Positions 1 through 9,215 of a stretch of DNA of 57,519 bases are shown here, in pieces. The stretch's first letter is position 1, and each line of letters begins with the position of its first letter. The stretch is from NCBI GenBank assembly GCA_017935785.1, contig JAGBGU010000024.1, forward strand, positions 1 through 57,519, in the 5' to 3' direction. The translations under genes and the position numbers were made by a program. The notes under the pieces were generated by a model, which worked only from the letters and a program-made list of their open reading frames with translations, was not told the origin of the DNA and made no database searches. This stretch comes from Bacteroidaceae bacterium. GTDB taxonomy: Bacteria; Bacteroidota; Bacteroidia; Bacteroidales; Bacteroidaceae.

Positions 1-525
1 AAAAAACTTTACAAAGTTACTTTTCCAACGTAAATCCTGTTGGAAAGCCGGAAACGGTCAGTTGGGAAAATTTAATTTCCCTGTTGGAAAAAAATATTTT
101 CCCAGTTGAAAAATTATTTTTTTCCAGTTGGGCACTTTCAGAAGCCCTTTTTGACGCATTTTTACTCGTTTTTGACCTCTTAAGGTTATTATCAGTGAAT
201 ACCAAAAAAGTTTTACGTTTTCATTTTTGCTTCGACAAAAGAAACATTTTAGAGGGAGATGAGTTTTGAAATTAGACAGAAGAACATAAGAGTCAAAAGA
301 AAAAAATTTTTTTCGCGGTCATCCATCGCATCTGCGTGCCATTGTCCGAGACAAGAACTAAAATACCATATAAAAGAGTTAATAAACGCCTTAGTTTGGA
401 AGAAATATTCTAATCCGGAAAATTATTTCAATTTTTATTAGTATATTTACAGCAGTTATTTGAAGTTATCATATGGAACTGGACGTTGCAGACAAGTGAC
501 AACCTTTTAAATTAAAATATACTCA
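1..525. other. Non-coding region upstream of the hsd operon
   Basis: No convincing gene is visible; the only open frames are about 60 codons and resemble nothing I recognise. The left part holds a 22-bp tandem array (39-140, listed separately). The rest, 150-525, is AT-rich and must hold the hsd promoter, but I could not find a clear TAnnTTTG -7 box close to the hsdM start. Confidence 0.6.
39..140 (+). repeat. 22-bp tandem array, GTTGGAAA family, copy 1
   Basis: Four full 22-bp units start at 39, 61, 83 and 105, each opening with GTTGG or GTTGA, followed by a partial unit at 127 (GTTGGGC). Units are A/T-rich in the middle and end in TTTCCC or TTTCCA, so most are nearly palindromic. The first unit carries a distinctive GCCGGAAA. 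The same order of units is found on the opposite strand at 48781-48883. There are no unique spacers between units, so this is not a CRISPR array. Confidence 0.85.
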
Positions 526-2376
526 ATGGACAACAAACAATACAGTGCCCTCTTCTCCTTTATCTGGAACATTGCCAACGATGTTTTGGTACATGCTTTC
601 GAGAAGGGAGATTACAAAAAGATTATCCTGCCGTTCATGGTGCTTCGTCGTATCGATGTGCTCCTTGAACCGACTAAGGCTGCCGTGCTCCAGAAGAAGG
701 ATTTCTGCGACAGCCATAACCTCGTTGACTATACGCCGTTTCTCACTCAGGTGACAGGCTATCCATTCTACAATACTTCTGCTTTCACAATGAAGACCTT
801 GAAGAACGAGATAGACCCACAACGCCTGAAGATGAATATCATTGAGTATTTCAATGGGTTTTCGCAGGATGTTCAAGATATTATCGACAAGTTTAAACTC
901 CGTCAGCAGGTGGACAACCTCACTGAGGCAGGTCGCCTTGGTTCGCTCTTGGAGAAGTTCACCGATGAGAATATTAACCTCTCGGTGAAGCCTGTCATGG
1001 AGGAAGTTACAGAAAAAGATGGCACCCAAAAGATGGTAGAACGTCTGCCAGGACTCGACAACCACACCATGGGAACCATTTTTGAAGAGTTGCTCCGTAA
1101 GTTCAATGAGGAAAACAATGTGACCGAAGCTGGTGAGCACTTTACTCCCCGTGACTATGTACGCCTACTCGGACAGTTGGCTATTGTACCAATCAAAGAC
1201 AAACTGGCCGATAACACCTACACGATTTATGATGGCGCATGTGGTACTGGCGGCATCTTGACCATAGCCCAAGAAGAAATTGAGCGTATTGCTAAAGAAA
1301 CTGACAAGCGTATCCGTACAAGTATATTCGGTCAGGAATTGCAGCCAGATACTTATGCCACCTGCAAGGCAGACCTTATGATTTCGGGCAACATCAATAA
1401 GTTTACCTATCGTCTTGGTACAGTTGACCATCAGTATATTGCCTTTGGTTCAACTATCAGTCAGGATGGACATGCTGGCGAGAAGTTTGACTTCTGCATC
1501 TCGAATCCCCCATTCGGCACGCCTTGGAAGGAAGACCTGAAGAACTGGGGTGTTGGCGACAAGAAGGAGGTGACTGACCCTCGTTTCTTTGATGGCGTGA
1601 CAAGTTTCATTCCTGACATCGGCGATTGCCAGATGCTCTTCCTTGCCAACAATGTAAGCCGAATGAAGGACACTCCACTCGGCACCCGCATTGTGGAGGT
1701 GCATAACGGGAGCTCATTATTCACAGGCAATGCTGGTGGTGGCGAGAGCAATTTGCGCAAGTATATCATAGAAAACGATTTGTTGGAAGCAATTATAGCC
1801 ATGCCAGAAAAAGACTTCTATAACACTGGTATCTCAACATACATTTGGATTATCACCAACCGCAAAGAGGAACGTCGTAAGGGTTATGTACAGTTAATTG
1901 ATGCCTCAAATATCTGTACACCGCTTCGTAAGAACCTTGGCGAGAAGAATTGTGAAACAGCAGAGGATGACCGAAAACGCATCCTTCAGTTGCTCATCGA
2001 CTTCAAGGAAACGCCAGAAAGCAAGATATTCAAGAACGAAGAGTTTGGCTATTGGCAGGTGCCCGTCATGCGTCCCAAGCGTGACGATGAGGGCAACATC
2101 ATCCTGAAGAAGGGCAAGCCACAGATGGTATGCGTGAAGAAAGAGTCCGAACAGATACCATTGTTGTACCCTGGCGGCATAGAGGCATTCTATGAGAATG
2201 AGGTGAAGCCTTACGATGAGGAAGCAGAATTCGGTGAACCAATCATCGGCTATGAACTCTCCTTCACCAAGTATTTCTACAAGCCTGTTCAGCTCCGCAC
2301 GCTCGATGAGATTATGGCAGACGTGAACGTCCTTGAATCAGAAACTGATGGCCTCTGGGCTGAGATATTGAAGTAG
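526..2376 (+). CDS. hsdM: Type I restriction-modification methyltransferase subunit HsdM
   Basis: N6-adenine DNA methyltransferase of a type I system; with HsdS it forms the M2S methylase that modifies adenines in the bipartite recognition site and protects host DNA. A helical HsdM N-terminal domain (about residues 5-150) precedes the methylase fold. SAM-binding motif I is near residue 235 (DGACGTGGI) and catalytic motif IV near 327 (SNPPFGTPW). At 616 residues it is somewhat longer than many HsdM proteins, with a C-terminal extension. It begins the operon hsdM-fic-small ORF-hsdS-hsdR, all on the plus strand, 39 nt ahead of the Fic gene. Both motifs are intact, so an active enzyme is expected. 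Confidence 0.95.
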   Translation: MDNKQYSALFSFIWNIANDVLVHAFEKGDYKKIILPFMVLRRIDVLLEPTKAAVLQKKDFCDSHNLVDYTPFLTQVTGYPFYNTSAFTMKTLKNEIDPQRLKMNIIEYFNGFSQDVQDIIDKFKLRQQVDNLTEAGRLGSLLEKFTDENINLSVKPVMEEVTEKDGTQKMVERLPGLDNHTMGTIFEELLRKFNEENNVTEAGEHFTPRDYVRLLGQLAIVPIKDKLADNTYTIYDGACGTGGILTIAQEEIERIAKETDKRIRTSIFGQELQPDTYATCKADLMISGNINKFTYRLGTVDHQYIAFGSTISQDGHAGEKFDFCISNPPFGTPWKEDLKNWGVGDKKEVTDPRFFDGVTSFIPDIGDCQMLFLANNVSRMKDTPLGTRIVEVHNGSSLFTGNAGGGESNLRKYIIENDLLEAIIAMPEKDFYNTGISTYIWIITNRKEERRKGYVQLIDASNICTPLRKNLGEKNCETAEDDRKRILQLLIDFKETPESKIFKNEEFGYWQVPVMRPKRDDEGNIILKKGKPQMVCVKKESEQIPLLYPGGIEAFYENEVKPYDEEAEFGEPIIGYELSFTKYFYKPVQLRTLDEIMADVNVLESETDGLWAEILK

Positions 2377-2415
2377 GAAGACAACAGGCAAAGCATCGTT
2401 AGCAGAAAGAATGAT

Positions 2416-3297
2416 ATGACAAGTAAGAGATCCATACGATTCTATAAAGACCATATAGTACGTGCTGTATGGGACGATGAGAACAATCATTGGTGGTTCT
2501 CCGTCCTCGATATCGTAGGTGCCATCAATGAGCAGGATGACCATGAGAAAAACCGCAACTATTGGAAGTATCTGAAAGCCAAGTTGCGTAAAGAACACAG
2601 TGAGTTGGTTAGTGACACTACCCAACTGAAACTGACAGCTCCTGACGGCAAGAAGTACAACACCGACGTTATCAGTCAGGCGGGTGTGGAAGAGCTCGCA
2701 AAATCTATTCATAACCAGCAGGCTATGGCCTTTCTGGATTGGTTTAAATATAGCGAAAATACTATTGATGGACAAAGCCGGAAGAAAGCCTATACGCTAT
2801 GGGAGAGCAATCTTGTGGCCGATAAAGACGTGGGCAAGGTAAAGTCACTGCAGCAAATCCATGCCTTTCTTTTCGGAGGACTTTACGACTTTGCAGGTAA
2901 GATTCGTACCAAAACCATTGCAAAAGGCAATACCCTGTTCTGCCTGGCTGAACATCTGCATAGTTATCTGAAGACAGTCGAGGCAATGCCGGAAACCACC
3001 TTCGATGAGATTGTGGAAAAGTATGTAGAGATGAACGCTGCTCATCCGTTTATGGAGGGTAACGGGCGCAGCACTCGCATTTGGCTGGACCTGATTTTCA
3101 AGAAACGACTGAAAATGTGCGTAGATTGGAGTAAGATAGACAAACGCGAATACCTAAATGCGATGATAGCAACCCATACGTCAGATAACAGCAAGATTCA
3201 CGCATTGCTAAAGCAGGCTTTGACCGATCGCATCGATGATCGCGAGATGTTTATGAAGGGTATTGATTATTCATACTATTACGAACAGGAGGACTAA
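2416..3297 (+). CDS. Bro-N / Fic domain protein within the hsd operon
   Basis: 293 residues. Residues about 5-115 resemble the Bro-N DNA-binding domain of phage and virus antirepressors (FYKDHIVRAVWDD, then WWFSVLDIVGAI). Residues about 135-290 form a Fic domain with the complete catalytic motif at 210-221 (HPFMEGNGRSTR): the catalytic His, the metal-binding Glu and the phosphate-binding Arg residues are all present. Fic enzymes usually transfer AMP or another nucleotide moiety to target hydroxyls. I see no clear inhibitory S/TxxxE(G/N) helix. Sitting between hsdM and hsdS it is likely co-transcribed and co-inherited with the restriction system; regulation, toxin activity or modification of an Hsd subunit are all conjecture. 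RhuM-like proteins occur at similar sites, but here a true Fic motif is present. Confidence 0.85.
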   Translation: MTSKRSIRFYKDHIVRAVWDDENNHWWFSVLDIVGAINEQDDHEKNRNYWKYLKAKLRKEHSELVSDTTQLKLTAPDGKKYNTDVISQAGVEELAKSIHNQQAMAFLDWFKYSENTIDGQSRKKAYTLWESNLVADKDVGKVKSLQQIHAFLFGGLYDFAGKIRTKTIAKGNTLFCLAEHLHSYLKTVEAMPETTFDEIVEKYVEMNAAHPFMEGNGRSTRIWLDLIFKKRLKMCVDWSKIDKREYLNAMIATHTSDNSKIHALLKQALTDRIDDREMFMKGIDYSYYYEQED

Positions 3298-3301
3298 GCG
3301 T

Positions 3302-3409
3302 ATGGAGAGATATAGCGAAGTTTCAAAGATATGGAAATTGCGAACGCATGCGTTCGTAATCTGGCGTGGACTCATATTTTCAAAGAAACATGAAAACAAG
3401 GAGGATTAG
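3302..3409 (+). CDS. Possible 35-residue small protein between fic and hsdS
   Basis: An ATG 4 nt after the Fic stop opens a 35-codon frame (MERYSEVSKIWKLR…, ending KKHENKED) that stops 5 nt before hsdS. The tight spacing on both sides suggests either a real small protein or a leader used for translational coupling; the AAGGAGG at about 3398-3404 near its end can serve as the hsdS ribosome-binding site. A palindrome at 3337-3360 lies inside the frame. No family is recognised. It is basic in the middle and acidic at its end. A small Fic antitoxin is conceivable, but the usual SxxxEG motif is absent. Confidence 0.35.
   Translation: MERYSEVSKIWKLRTHAFVIWRGLIFSKKHENKED
3337..3360. promoter_or_regulatory. 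Perfect palindrome before hsdS
   Basis: CGAACGCATGCGTTCG at 3341-3356 is a perfect 16-bp palindrome, extended by ATT/AAT on either side across one G/T position to 24 nt. It lies between fic and hsdS inside the small ORF. It could be an operator for the Bro-N domain protein or an RNA hairpin controlling hsdS; neither is shown. Confidence 0.5.
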
Positions 3410-3414
3410 TCATT

Positions 3415-4701
3415 ATGACACAACGATACGATACATATAAAGACAGTGGGGTGCAATGGCTTGGAGAAATTCCGGGGCATTGGAAAGCTATTCCTGTGCG
3501 TAGAATTGCACAAGTAAATCCATCAAAGAAGAAAGAATTATCCCCAGATGATTATGTCGGGTATGCTCCTATGGAGAGAATTCGTTGTGACCAGATGATT
3601 CCTACTAGAATAAAAGTATCTCAGCTTACGTCTGGTCTTACATATTGTGAACAAGGGGATATTGTACTTGCTAAAGTGACACCGTGCTTTGAAAATGGCA
3701 ATTTGGCAATAGTACCAAAAGTTGAAAACGGATGTTGTTATGCAAGTTCTGAACTATTTGTCTTTCGTCCCAAAACCAATGTTTTGGATAGATTTCTTTT
3801 CTACACATTTCTTAATAGAAGTTTTATAGACGCAGGTGCTTCTACTATGCGAGGTACAGGTGGATTAAAGAGAGTTACAACAGAATTTGCCAATACTGCA
3901 GCAACACCTCTCCCCCCTCTCTCCGAACAACACTCCATCGTGTCTTACCTTGATGACAAGTGTGGGAAAATAGACAAGATGCTTGAAGGGAAACAGAAAC
4001 AAATTGAGCTATTGGCAGAAATGAAGCAACGCATCATTGCGGATGCTGTTACTCATGGGCTTAATCCTGATGTCAAGATGAAAGCAACCAACATCCCTTG
4101 GTTGCCAGAGATACCTGAGCATTGGGATGTAAAAAGAGGGAAAAACCTATTTAATAAAGAGCAACGGCCTATAGAAGAAGGAGATGAAATTGTAACATGC
4201 TTCCGTGATGGTGAAGTAACGCTTCGAAAGAAAAGAAGAACCACGGGATTTACAGAAGCTACGGATTATAGTCACTATCAGCATATTTGTAAAGGTGATC
4301 TTGTTATCCATCAAATGGACGCATTTGCTGGTTCCTCTGGTGTATCTGATTCTGATGGGATGGGAACACCTGTTTTAAGTGTATGTACAGCAAGAATAGA
4401 AGGAGTGAATCATTATTATTTTGCTTATATTCTTCGCTTAATGGGTAAGAACAATTTTATCTTGTCACTGTATCGAGGTATTAGGGAAAGGTCCTCAGAT
4501 TTTCGTTTCGAGACTTTTGCAAAACAATATCTTCCAGTCCCACCAGCGATAGAACAAGAACAGATAGTGAAGTTTATCCATGAACGATCAAGCAAGATAG
4601 ACGCCCTCACTTCGAAGCTCCAGCAAGAGATAGAGTCAATCAAGGAATACAAACAGCGCCTCATCAGCGATGTTGTAACAGGACAAATAAAAGTATGCTA
4701 A
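3415..4701 (+). CDS. hsdS: Type I restriction specificity subunit HsdS
   Basis: Sequence-recognition subunit that binds the two halves of the bipartite DNA target and positions HsdM and HsdR. The 428 residues show the classic duplicated layout: target-recognition domain 1 (about 1-175, opening with DSGVQWLGEIPGHW), a central coiled conserved region (about 180-220, KIDKMLEGKQKQIELLAEMK), target-recognition domain 2 (about 225-385, opening WLPEIPEHWDV), and a distal conserved helix (KIDALTSKLQQEIESIKEYK). The repeated WLGEIPGHW/WLPEIPEHW signatures confirm both halves. It stops 1 nt before the hsdR start. The domains appear intact; no inverted repeats or silent hsdS fragments suggesting shuffling are present in this window. 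Confidence 0.95.
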   Translation: MTQRYDTYKDSGVQWLGEIPGHWKAIPVRRIAQVNPSKKKELSPDDYVGYAPMERIRCDQMIPTRIKVSQLTSGLTYCEQGDIVLAKVTPCFENGNLAIVPKVENGCCYASSELFVFRPKTNVLDRFLFYTFLNRSFIDAGASTMRGTGGLKRVTTEFANTAATPLPPLSEQHSIVSYLDDKCGKIDKMLEGKQKQIELLAEMKQRIIADAVTHGLNPDVKMKATNIPWLPEIPEHWDVKRGKNLFNKEQRPIEEGDEIVTCFRDGEVTLRKKRRTTGFTEATDYSHYQHICKGDLVIHQMDAFAGSSGVSDSDGMGTPVLSVCTARIEGVNHYYFAYILRLMGKNNFILSLYRGIRERSSDFRFETFAKQYLPVPPAIEQEQIVKFIHERSSKIDALTSKLQQEIESIKEYKQRLISDVVTGQIKVC

Positions 4702-4702
4702 T

Positions 4703-7700
4703 ATGGACACATCAGAAACAGGACTTGAAAAGATAATTGTCGATTGGCTCGTGCAGCACAATGGCTATGAGCAAGAGACTCCACATGCTTTCAATAAGGA
4801 CTTTGCCCTCGTAGACAAGTGGGTAGAACGCTTCGTTACTGAAACCCAACCGGAAAAGGTTGAGCAGTCAATGTGTTTCAAATCCCCAAGTGAGCGACTG
4901 AAGTTCTTCACTCGTCTTAGTAACGAGATAACCAAGCGTGGCGTGACTGATGTACTGCGCAAGGGATATAAGTTCAACGGCTCGACCTTTGACCTGTACT
5001 ATCCTTTGCCGTCAGAGTTGAATCCAAGTGCGAGGATAGCCTACGAACATAACATCTTCGGAGTCATCCGTCAGGTGATGTACTCTAAAGTGAACACCAA
5101 CGAGATAGACTTTGTGGTGTTCATCAACGGTTTGCCACTTGCCACCTTTGAATTGAAGAACAACTATACAAGTCAGACCTACGAGAATGCCATCATGCAG
5201 TATCGTACAGACCGTGACCCGAAGGAACTGCTACTTCAAAAGAAACGCTGTGCCGTTCACTTCGCACTGGATGACTGCCAGGTATGGATGTGTACGGCAT
5301 TGGCTGGAAAAGATTCCTGGTTCCTGCCGTTCAACTGTGGTGTGAATGGCGGTGCTGGTAATCCAGTCGTCGAAGGTGACACCATGACTTCGTATCTGTG
5401 GAAGGACATTTTGACTAAGCCAACACTCTCTAATATCATAGAGAACTTCGCACAGGTGATAACAAGTGAAGATAAGAAAACTCACAAAGTGAAAGAAACG
5501 GTCATCTGGCCTCGCTATCACCAGCTGGATGCCGTCAGGTCGTTGCTTCATGTCACGAGGATGTCCCCTATCGGCAGAAGGTTCCTCATTCAGCATAGTG
5601 CAGGCAGTGGCAAGTCGAACTCCATCACTTGGCTTGCCTATCAACTTGTCACCTTGCTTCAGCCCAATCAGGAACCATTCTTTGATAGTATCATAGTGGT
5701 AACCGACCGTGTCAACCTCGACAAGCAGATACGCGACAATATCAATGCCTTCCAGCGTCTAAGCAATCTTGTTGGGTGGGCAGATAATTCAGGAACCTTG
5801 CGTGAGTTGTTGACTGGCGGTAAAAAGATCATTGTCTCTACCATTTTCAAGTTCTCGTTCATCCTAGATGAAATAGGCAGCTCTCTGAAAGACAAACGTT
5901 TTGCAATCATCATAGACGAGGCACACAGTAGCCAAAACGGTTCGCTGTCGGCTAACCTTGCAACAGGAATCTCTGGAAATGCTGCACCTGTCATACCTTT
6001 GAGTACAAGCTTTACATCAGAGGAAGAGAATTATCCAATGAAGGCAGCGGAAGGCGTTGAAGATACATATGGTGAACCGGAAGACATAGAGGACAAGATT
6101 CACCGGATCATAAAGGGAAGGAAGATGGCAAAGAATGCCAACTACTATGCTTTTACTGCTACACCAAAGAACAAGACCCTTGAAATGTTTGGTGATAGAG
6201 TTGAGCGTATTGGTAATGAACCATTGTACATTCCATTCCATGAATATACAATGAAGCAAGCCATCGAGGAGGGTTTCATCCTTGATGTGCTTAAAAACTA
6301 TACTCCTTATTCTTCTTATTACCGTGTACTAAAGGCTGTTGAAGACGATCCACAATACGATAAGAAGAAAGCTCTCGGCAAGATTCGCTCTTATGTGGAA
6401 CGTCAGCCGGAAACGATTGAGAAGAAGGCTGAAATCATCGTTGAGCACTTCTGCAAGAAGGTATATATGAAGATTGGAGGTCATGCTCGTGCCATGGTAA
6501 TAACCAGCAGTATCGAACGTGCCATAGAATTCTACAAAGTGATAACCCGTATGCTTGAAGAGCGCAACAGTCCATTCAAGGCTATTGTGGCATTCACAGA
6601 CAAGGTGATAGAGGGCAAGGTCGTCACTGAAGCGGAACTCAACGGATTCCCTTCTACAGAGATAGAACAGCGCATTGAGCAAGAACCATACCGTTTCCTG
6701 ATTGTAGCCGATAAGTTCCAGACGGGTTACGACCAACCTCTGTTGCATACTATGTATGTTGATAAACAGATTAGTGACTTAAAGGCAGTGCAGACGCTAT
6801 CACGCTTAAACCGTTGTCATCCAAAGAAACAGGACACTTTTGTTCTTGACTTTGCCAATGACGCTGAAATGATTCGTCAGGCATTCCAACGGTACTACAA
6901 GACAACTATCCTTGAAGGCGAGTCGGATGTCAACAAGCTCAATGACCTTACTGAGACCATTGAAGGATTCAACTTCTATACACAGAACGATGTTGACACC
7001 GTAGCAACTCTCAGACTGATGGATACAGACGAAGACCGTCCGAAGATAGACTCTGTTATTGATACCGTTGTGGTTCGCTTTAAGGAAGAACTGAATGAAG
7101 ATGAACAGATCAAGTGTAAGAGTGCCATCAAGAACTTCAACCGCTGCTATCCTTACTTCTCTGCTATCATGCCCTATGAGAGTTCTGAATGGGAGAAACA
7201 ATATATATTCTATTCGCTTTTGGTCAAGAAATTGCCAAAGCTAAAGATTGATGACTATACAGATGGACTACTTGACAACATTGACTTTGACAAGTATCGC
7301 ATCATCAAGGAAGAAGAACGGTCTATCGCGCTCGAAAATGAGAATAGCAATGTCAATCCTATTCCCGTGGGCACAGGTGGGGGCAAGCCACAGCCAGAAA
7401 TGGATGCACTGTCAAGCATTGTGAAAGACTTCAATGACATTTACGGAAATATCGAATGGAAAAATCGTGATGAGGTGCAGCGACAGATAGAAGAACTGCC
7501 AGCCCGCATTGCCACAAGTGTTGATTTCGTCAATGCTGTCCGCAATGGCGACAAGCAAGTGGCACAGATAACCTTCAATGACGACATCATCAACATTGTT
7601 GCCGGAATGCTTGAAGAGAAGACGGAGTTTGTCCAGACATATTTTGCCAATCAAGATTTCCAGAACTATGTGAATGCAAGGGTGTTTGAGGCAGCAGTGA

Positions 7701-7726
7701 GTAAGTTGTCGAACCAAAGCATTTAA
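4703..7726 (+). CDS. hsdR: Type I restriction endonuclease subunit HsdR
   Basis: Motor and nuclease subunit; with M2S it translocates DNA using ATP and cuts unmodified DNA away from the site. The N-terminal nuclease shows the PD-(D/E)xK pattern near residues 135-155 (DFVVFINGLPLATFELKN). Helicase motif I is near 300 (HSAGSGKSN) and motif II near 402 (IIDEAHSSQ), followed by the second RecA-like domain (VADKFQTGYDQP near 675, QTLSRLNR near 700). At 1007 residues it has the length expected for HsdR. The gene begins 1 nt after hsdS, indicating translational coupling. All key motifs are present, so the whole operon looks functional. Confidence 0.95.
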   Translation: MDTSETGLEKIIVDWLVQHNGYEQETPHAFNKDFALVDKWVERFVTETQPEKVEQSMCFKSPSERLKFFTRLSNEITKRGVTDVLRKGYKFNGSTFDLYYPLPSELNPSARIAYEHNIFGVIRQVMYSKVNTNEIDFVVFINGLPLATFELKNNYTSQTYENAIMQYRTDRDPKELLLQKKRCAVHFALDDCQVWMCTALAGKDSWFLPFNCGVNGGAGNPVVEGDTMTSYLWKDILTKPTLSNIIENFAQVITSEDKKTHKVKETVIWPRYHQLDAVRSLLHVTRMSPIGRRFLIQHSAGSGKSNSITWLAYQLVTLLQPNQEPFFDSIIVVTDRVNLDKQIRDNINAFQRLSNLVGWADNSGTLRELLTGGKKIIVSTIFKFSFILDEIGSSLKDKRFAIIIDEAHSSQNGSLSANLATGISGNAAPVIPLSTSFTSEEENYPMKAAEGVEDTYGEPEDIEDKIHRIIKGRKMAKNANYYAFTATPKNKTLEMFGDRVERIGNEPLYIPFHEYTMKQAIEEGFILDVLKNYTPYSSYYRVLKAVEDDPQYDKKKALGKIRSYVERQPETIEKKAEIIVEHFCKKVYMKIGGHARAMVITSSIERAIEFYKVITRMLEERNSPFKAIVAFTDKVIEGKVVTEAELNGFPSTEIEQRIEQEPYRFLIVADKFQTGYDQPLLHTMYVDKQISDLKAVQTLSRLNRCHPKKQDTFVLDFANDAEMIRQAFQRYYKTTILEGESDVNKLNDLTETIEGFNFYTQNDVDTVATLRLMDTDEDRPKIDSVIDTVVVRFKEELNEDEQIKCKSAIKNFNRCYPYFSAIMPYESSEWEKQYIFYSLLVKKLPKLKIDDYTDGLLDNIDFDKYRIIKEEERSIALENENSNVNPIPVGTGGGKPQPEMDALSSIVKDFNDIYGNIEWKNRDEVQRQIEELPARIATSVDFVNAVRNGDKQVAQITFNDDIINIVAGMLEEKTEFVQTYFANQDFQNYVNARVFEAAVSKLSNQSI

Positions 7727-7822
7727 AAATTTACCTAAAAGATGCGTTTGTCCTCACTGTGGGGATGATGTCACGTCATCAAATACGGTATAGTAAACTA
7801 TCGGCAGCCCGAAGTAGTAGTA

Positions 7823-7982
7823 CTGCAAGTGGCAACGAAGTTATACTGCATAGGCTGATGAAGATATACTGCGATGGCAGATGCAGTACTACTGCTCTGA
7901 AAAAGGCAATAGGCTGCAATGGCCAACGCATGCCGTTGCGATGGCTAATGCATGCTGTTGCGTTGGCCATCGCAACACTATT
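7823..7982. repeat. GC-richer 22/23-bp tandem array
   Basis: Units beginning CTGC start at 7823, 7846, 7869 and 7892 (23, 23 and 23 bp apart), then at 7914. Units of 22 bp follow, starting at 7917, 7939 and 7961 with CAATGGC, CGATGGC and CGTTGGC. The last units also form an inverted repeat (ATGGCCAACGCA against TGCGTTGGCCAT). Units are diverged but the spacing is regular. No other copy of this sequence family was seen in the window. Confidence 0.65.
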
Positions 7983-8037
7983 TGTTGTGCTACGCACTAT
8001 GCTGCAAAACTACGGAGAAATATGACAGAAAAAACGA

Positions 8038-8117
8038 AGATAGCTTACTTGGGCCGAGGAGATAGCTATCTTGTCCCGAGAAGATAGCTAAGTTGGTCTG
8101 AGAAGATATCTACTTGG
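8038..8117 (+). repeat. 22-bp tandem array, AGATAGCT family, copy 1
   Basis: Three full units start at 8038, 8060 and 8082, each beginning AGATAGCT, with CTTGG or GTTGG in the middle and (C/T)GAG near the end; a fourth partial unit follows at 8104 (AGATATCTACTTGG). The family recurs on the other strand at 56504-56585; the first units of the two arrays match at about 19 of 22 positions. Confidence 0.85.
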
Positions 8118-8143
8118 GGAAAGGGTGTTTTTAGAACCACCCT

Positions 8144-9199
8144 TTATCGGATCAGGGAAAAAAGGAAGTGGCGGACCCGCTCAACAATGATACAGACAAC
8201 AAATATCAACAAGCTCCAGCCCAAGCAAAGCAGAGGCATAAAGGACAAGGGGAAAGACATGACTGATTTTCCAATACCTTGCCACATCCAGTCCTGAAAT
8301 ACGGGATGCGAATGGACCAGATAAACAGCCAGCACATAAGGTGACACACTGGGAAGCATACGCCTAAGAAAAGCGGGGCAACCCGACTTTACCACAAGAA
8401 TAAAGACGATAACGGAAAAAGGCAGCACCAGCGAGTTATAGCCCATGGCATAGATAAGGAACGGTTCGTGGGCGTCAGTCAGGTTCTTCACTAAAGTGAC
8501 CGCCATCATTGCACAAAAGACAAACAGGAGAAGCACCACGCAACGAAAGTCCGTTAGATAAGGGAAGGTTCCAAAACGACGGATGTAACCACCTACAAGA
8601 AAGAGATAGGCAAAAAGAACCAATTGTTGCGGGTCAACAAACATCTGGCCGAAAGGATACTGAAAGCACAATACGAAGCCCAGTAAAAGCAAAATCCCGT
8701 AATTGCGTCTGTCCAAAGAAGATACCATCCTGGAAAGGAATGGTGCCACAGCCATCAAGGCTATGTAAGAGGTAATAAACCAGTATCTGTTTGTTGAAAC
8801 CGGAAAGAAAAGCTTCAGCATCTGCTGCCAGCTGAAAGTATCTGTTCCTGCAACAAGCATAAACAGATATACGGCAACGCCATAAAACAAAGTCTGAAAC
8901 CAGACACGGTACATCCCCTTAAACCTGAAACTGTCTGTACCCACCATAAAATAGCCGGATATCAGCACAAAACAGTTCACGCTTACAAGCGAGATAAGCT
9001 TTATAGCCTCCAATATACCCCATAGTGTGGCACTGGCAAATCCGTCAAGCGGAATTGAAAACGCATCCGCCCGCAATCCGTAAATGTCCAGGCCATAAGT
9101 AAAAAAATGATTGACAACAATTCCGAACATGCACAATACGCGCAACAGCTCGAACTGTGGCAGGCGTGCAGAGGCGGTTATGTGCCCTTCATTCGTCAT
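8144..9199 (-). CDS. Acyltransferase family 3 membrane protein
   Basis: 351-residue integral membrane protein of the acyltransferase 3 family, which moves acetyl or other acyl groups onto sugars of surface glycans, lipopolysaccharide or similar envelope molecules. Around ten hydrophobic segments are visible. The N-terminal signature is present: QFELLRVLCMFGIVVNHFF (about residues 15-33), containing the R and H typical of the family. The start is 16 nt after the gldE stop, so it probably belongs to the ssb-gldE transcription unit. The acceptor molecule cannot be told from sequence. It is the less conserved partner in this otherwise housekeeping run. Confidence 0.85.
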   Translation of the reverse strand: MTNEGHITASARLPQFELLRVLCMFGIVVNHFFTYGLDIYGLRADAFSIPLDGFASATLWGILEAIKLISLVSVNCFVLISGYFMVGTDSFRFKGMYRVWFQTLFYGVAVYLFMLVAGTDTFSWQQMLKLFFPVSTNRYWFITSYIALMAVAPFLSRMVSSLDRRNYGILLLLGFVLCFQYPFGQMFVDPQQLVLFAYLFLVGGYIRRFGTFPYLTDFRCVVLLLFVFCAMMAVTLVKNLTDAHEPFLIYAMGYNSLVLPFSVIVFILVVKSGCPAFLRRMLPSVSPYVLAVYLVHSHPVFQDWMWQGIGKSVMSFPLSFMPLLCLGWSLLIFVVCIIVERVRHFLFSLIR

Positions 9200-9215
9200 G
9201 GCTATGGAATTGTAT

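Larger units (their letters stand above)
7727..8143. other. Repeat-filled intergenic region after hsdR
   Basis: No gene is supported between hsdR and the convergent acyltransferase. Almost the whole stretch consists of two successive short tandem arrays (7823-7982 and 8038-8117, listed separately). Open frames of 60-88 codons here are read from repeats and are not credible genes. Confidence 0.7.

Noticed and set aside
39..8117. CRISPR arrays at the 22-bp repeats
   Set aside because: Units are contiguous with no unique spacers and no cas genes are present.
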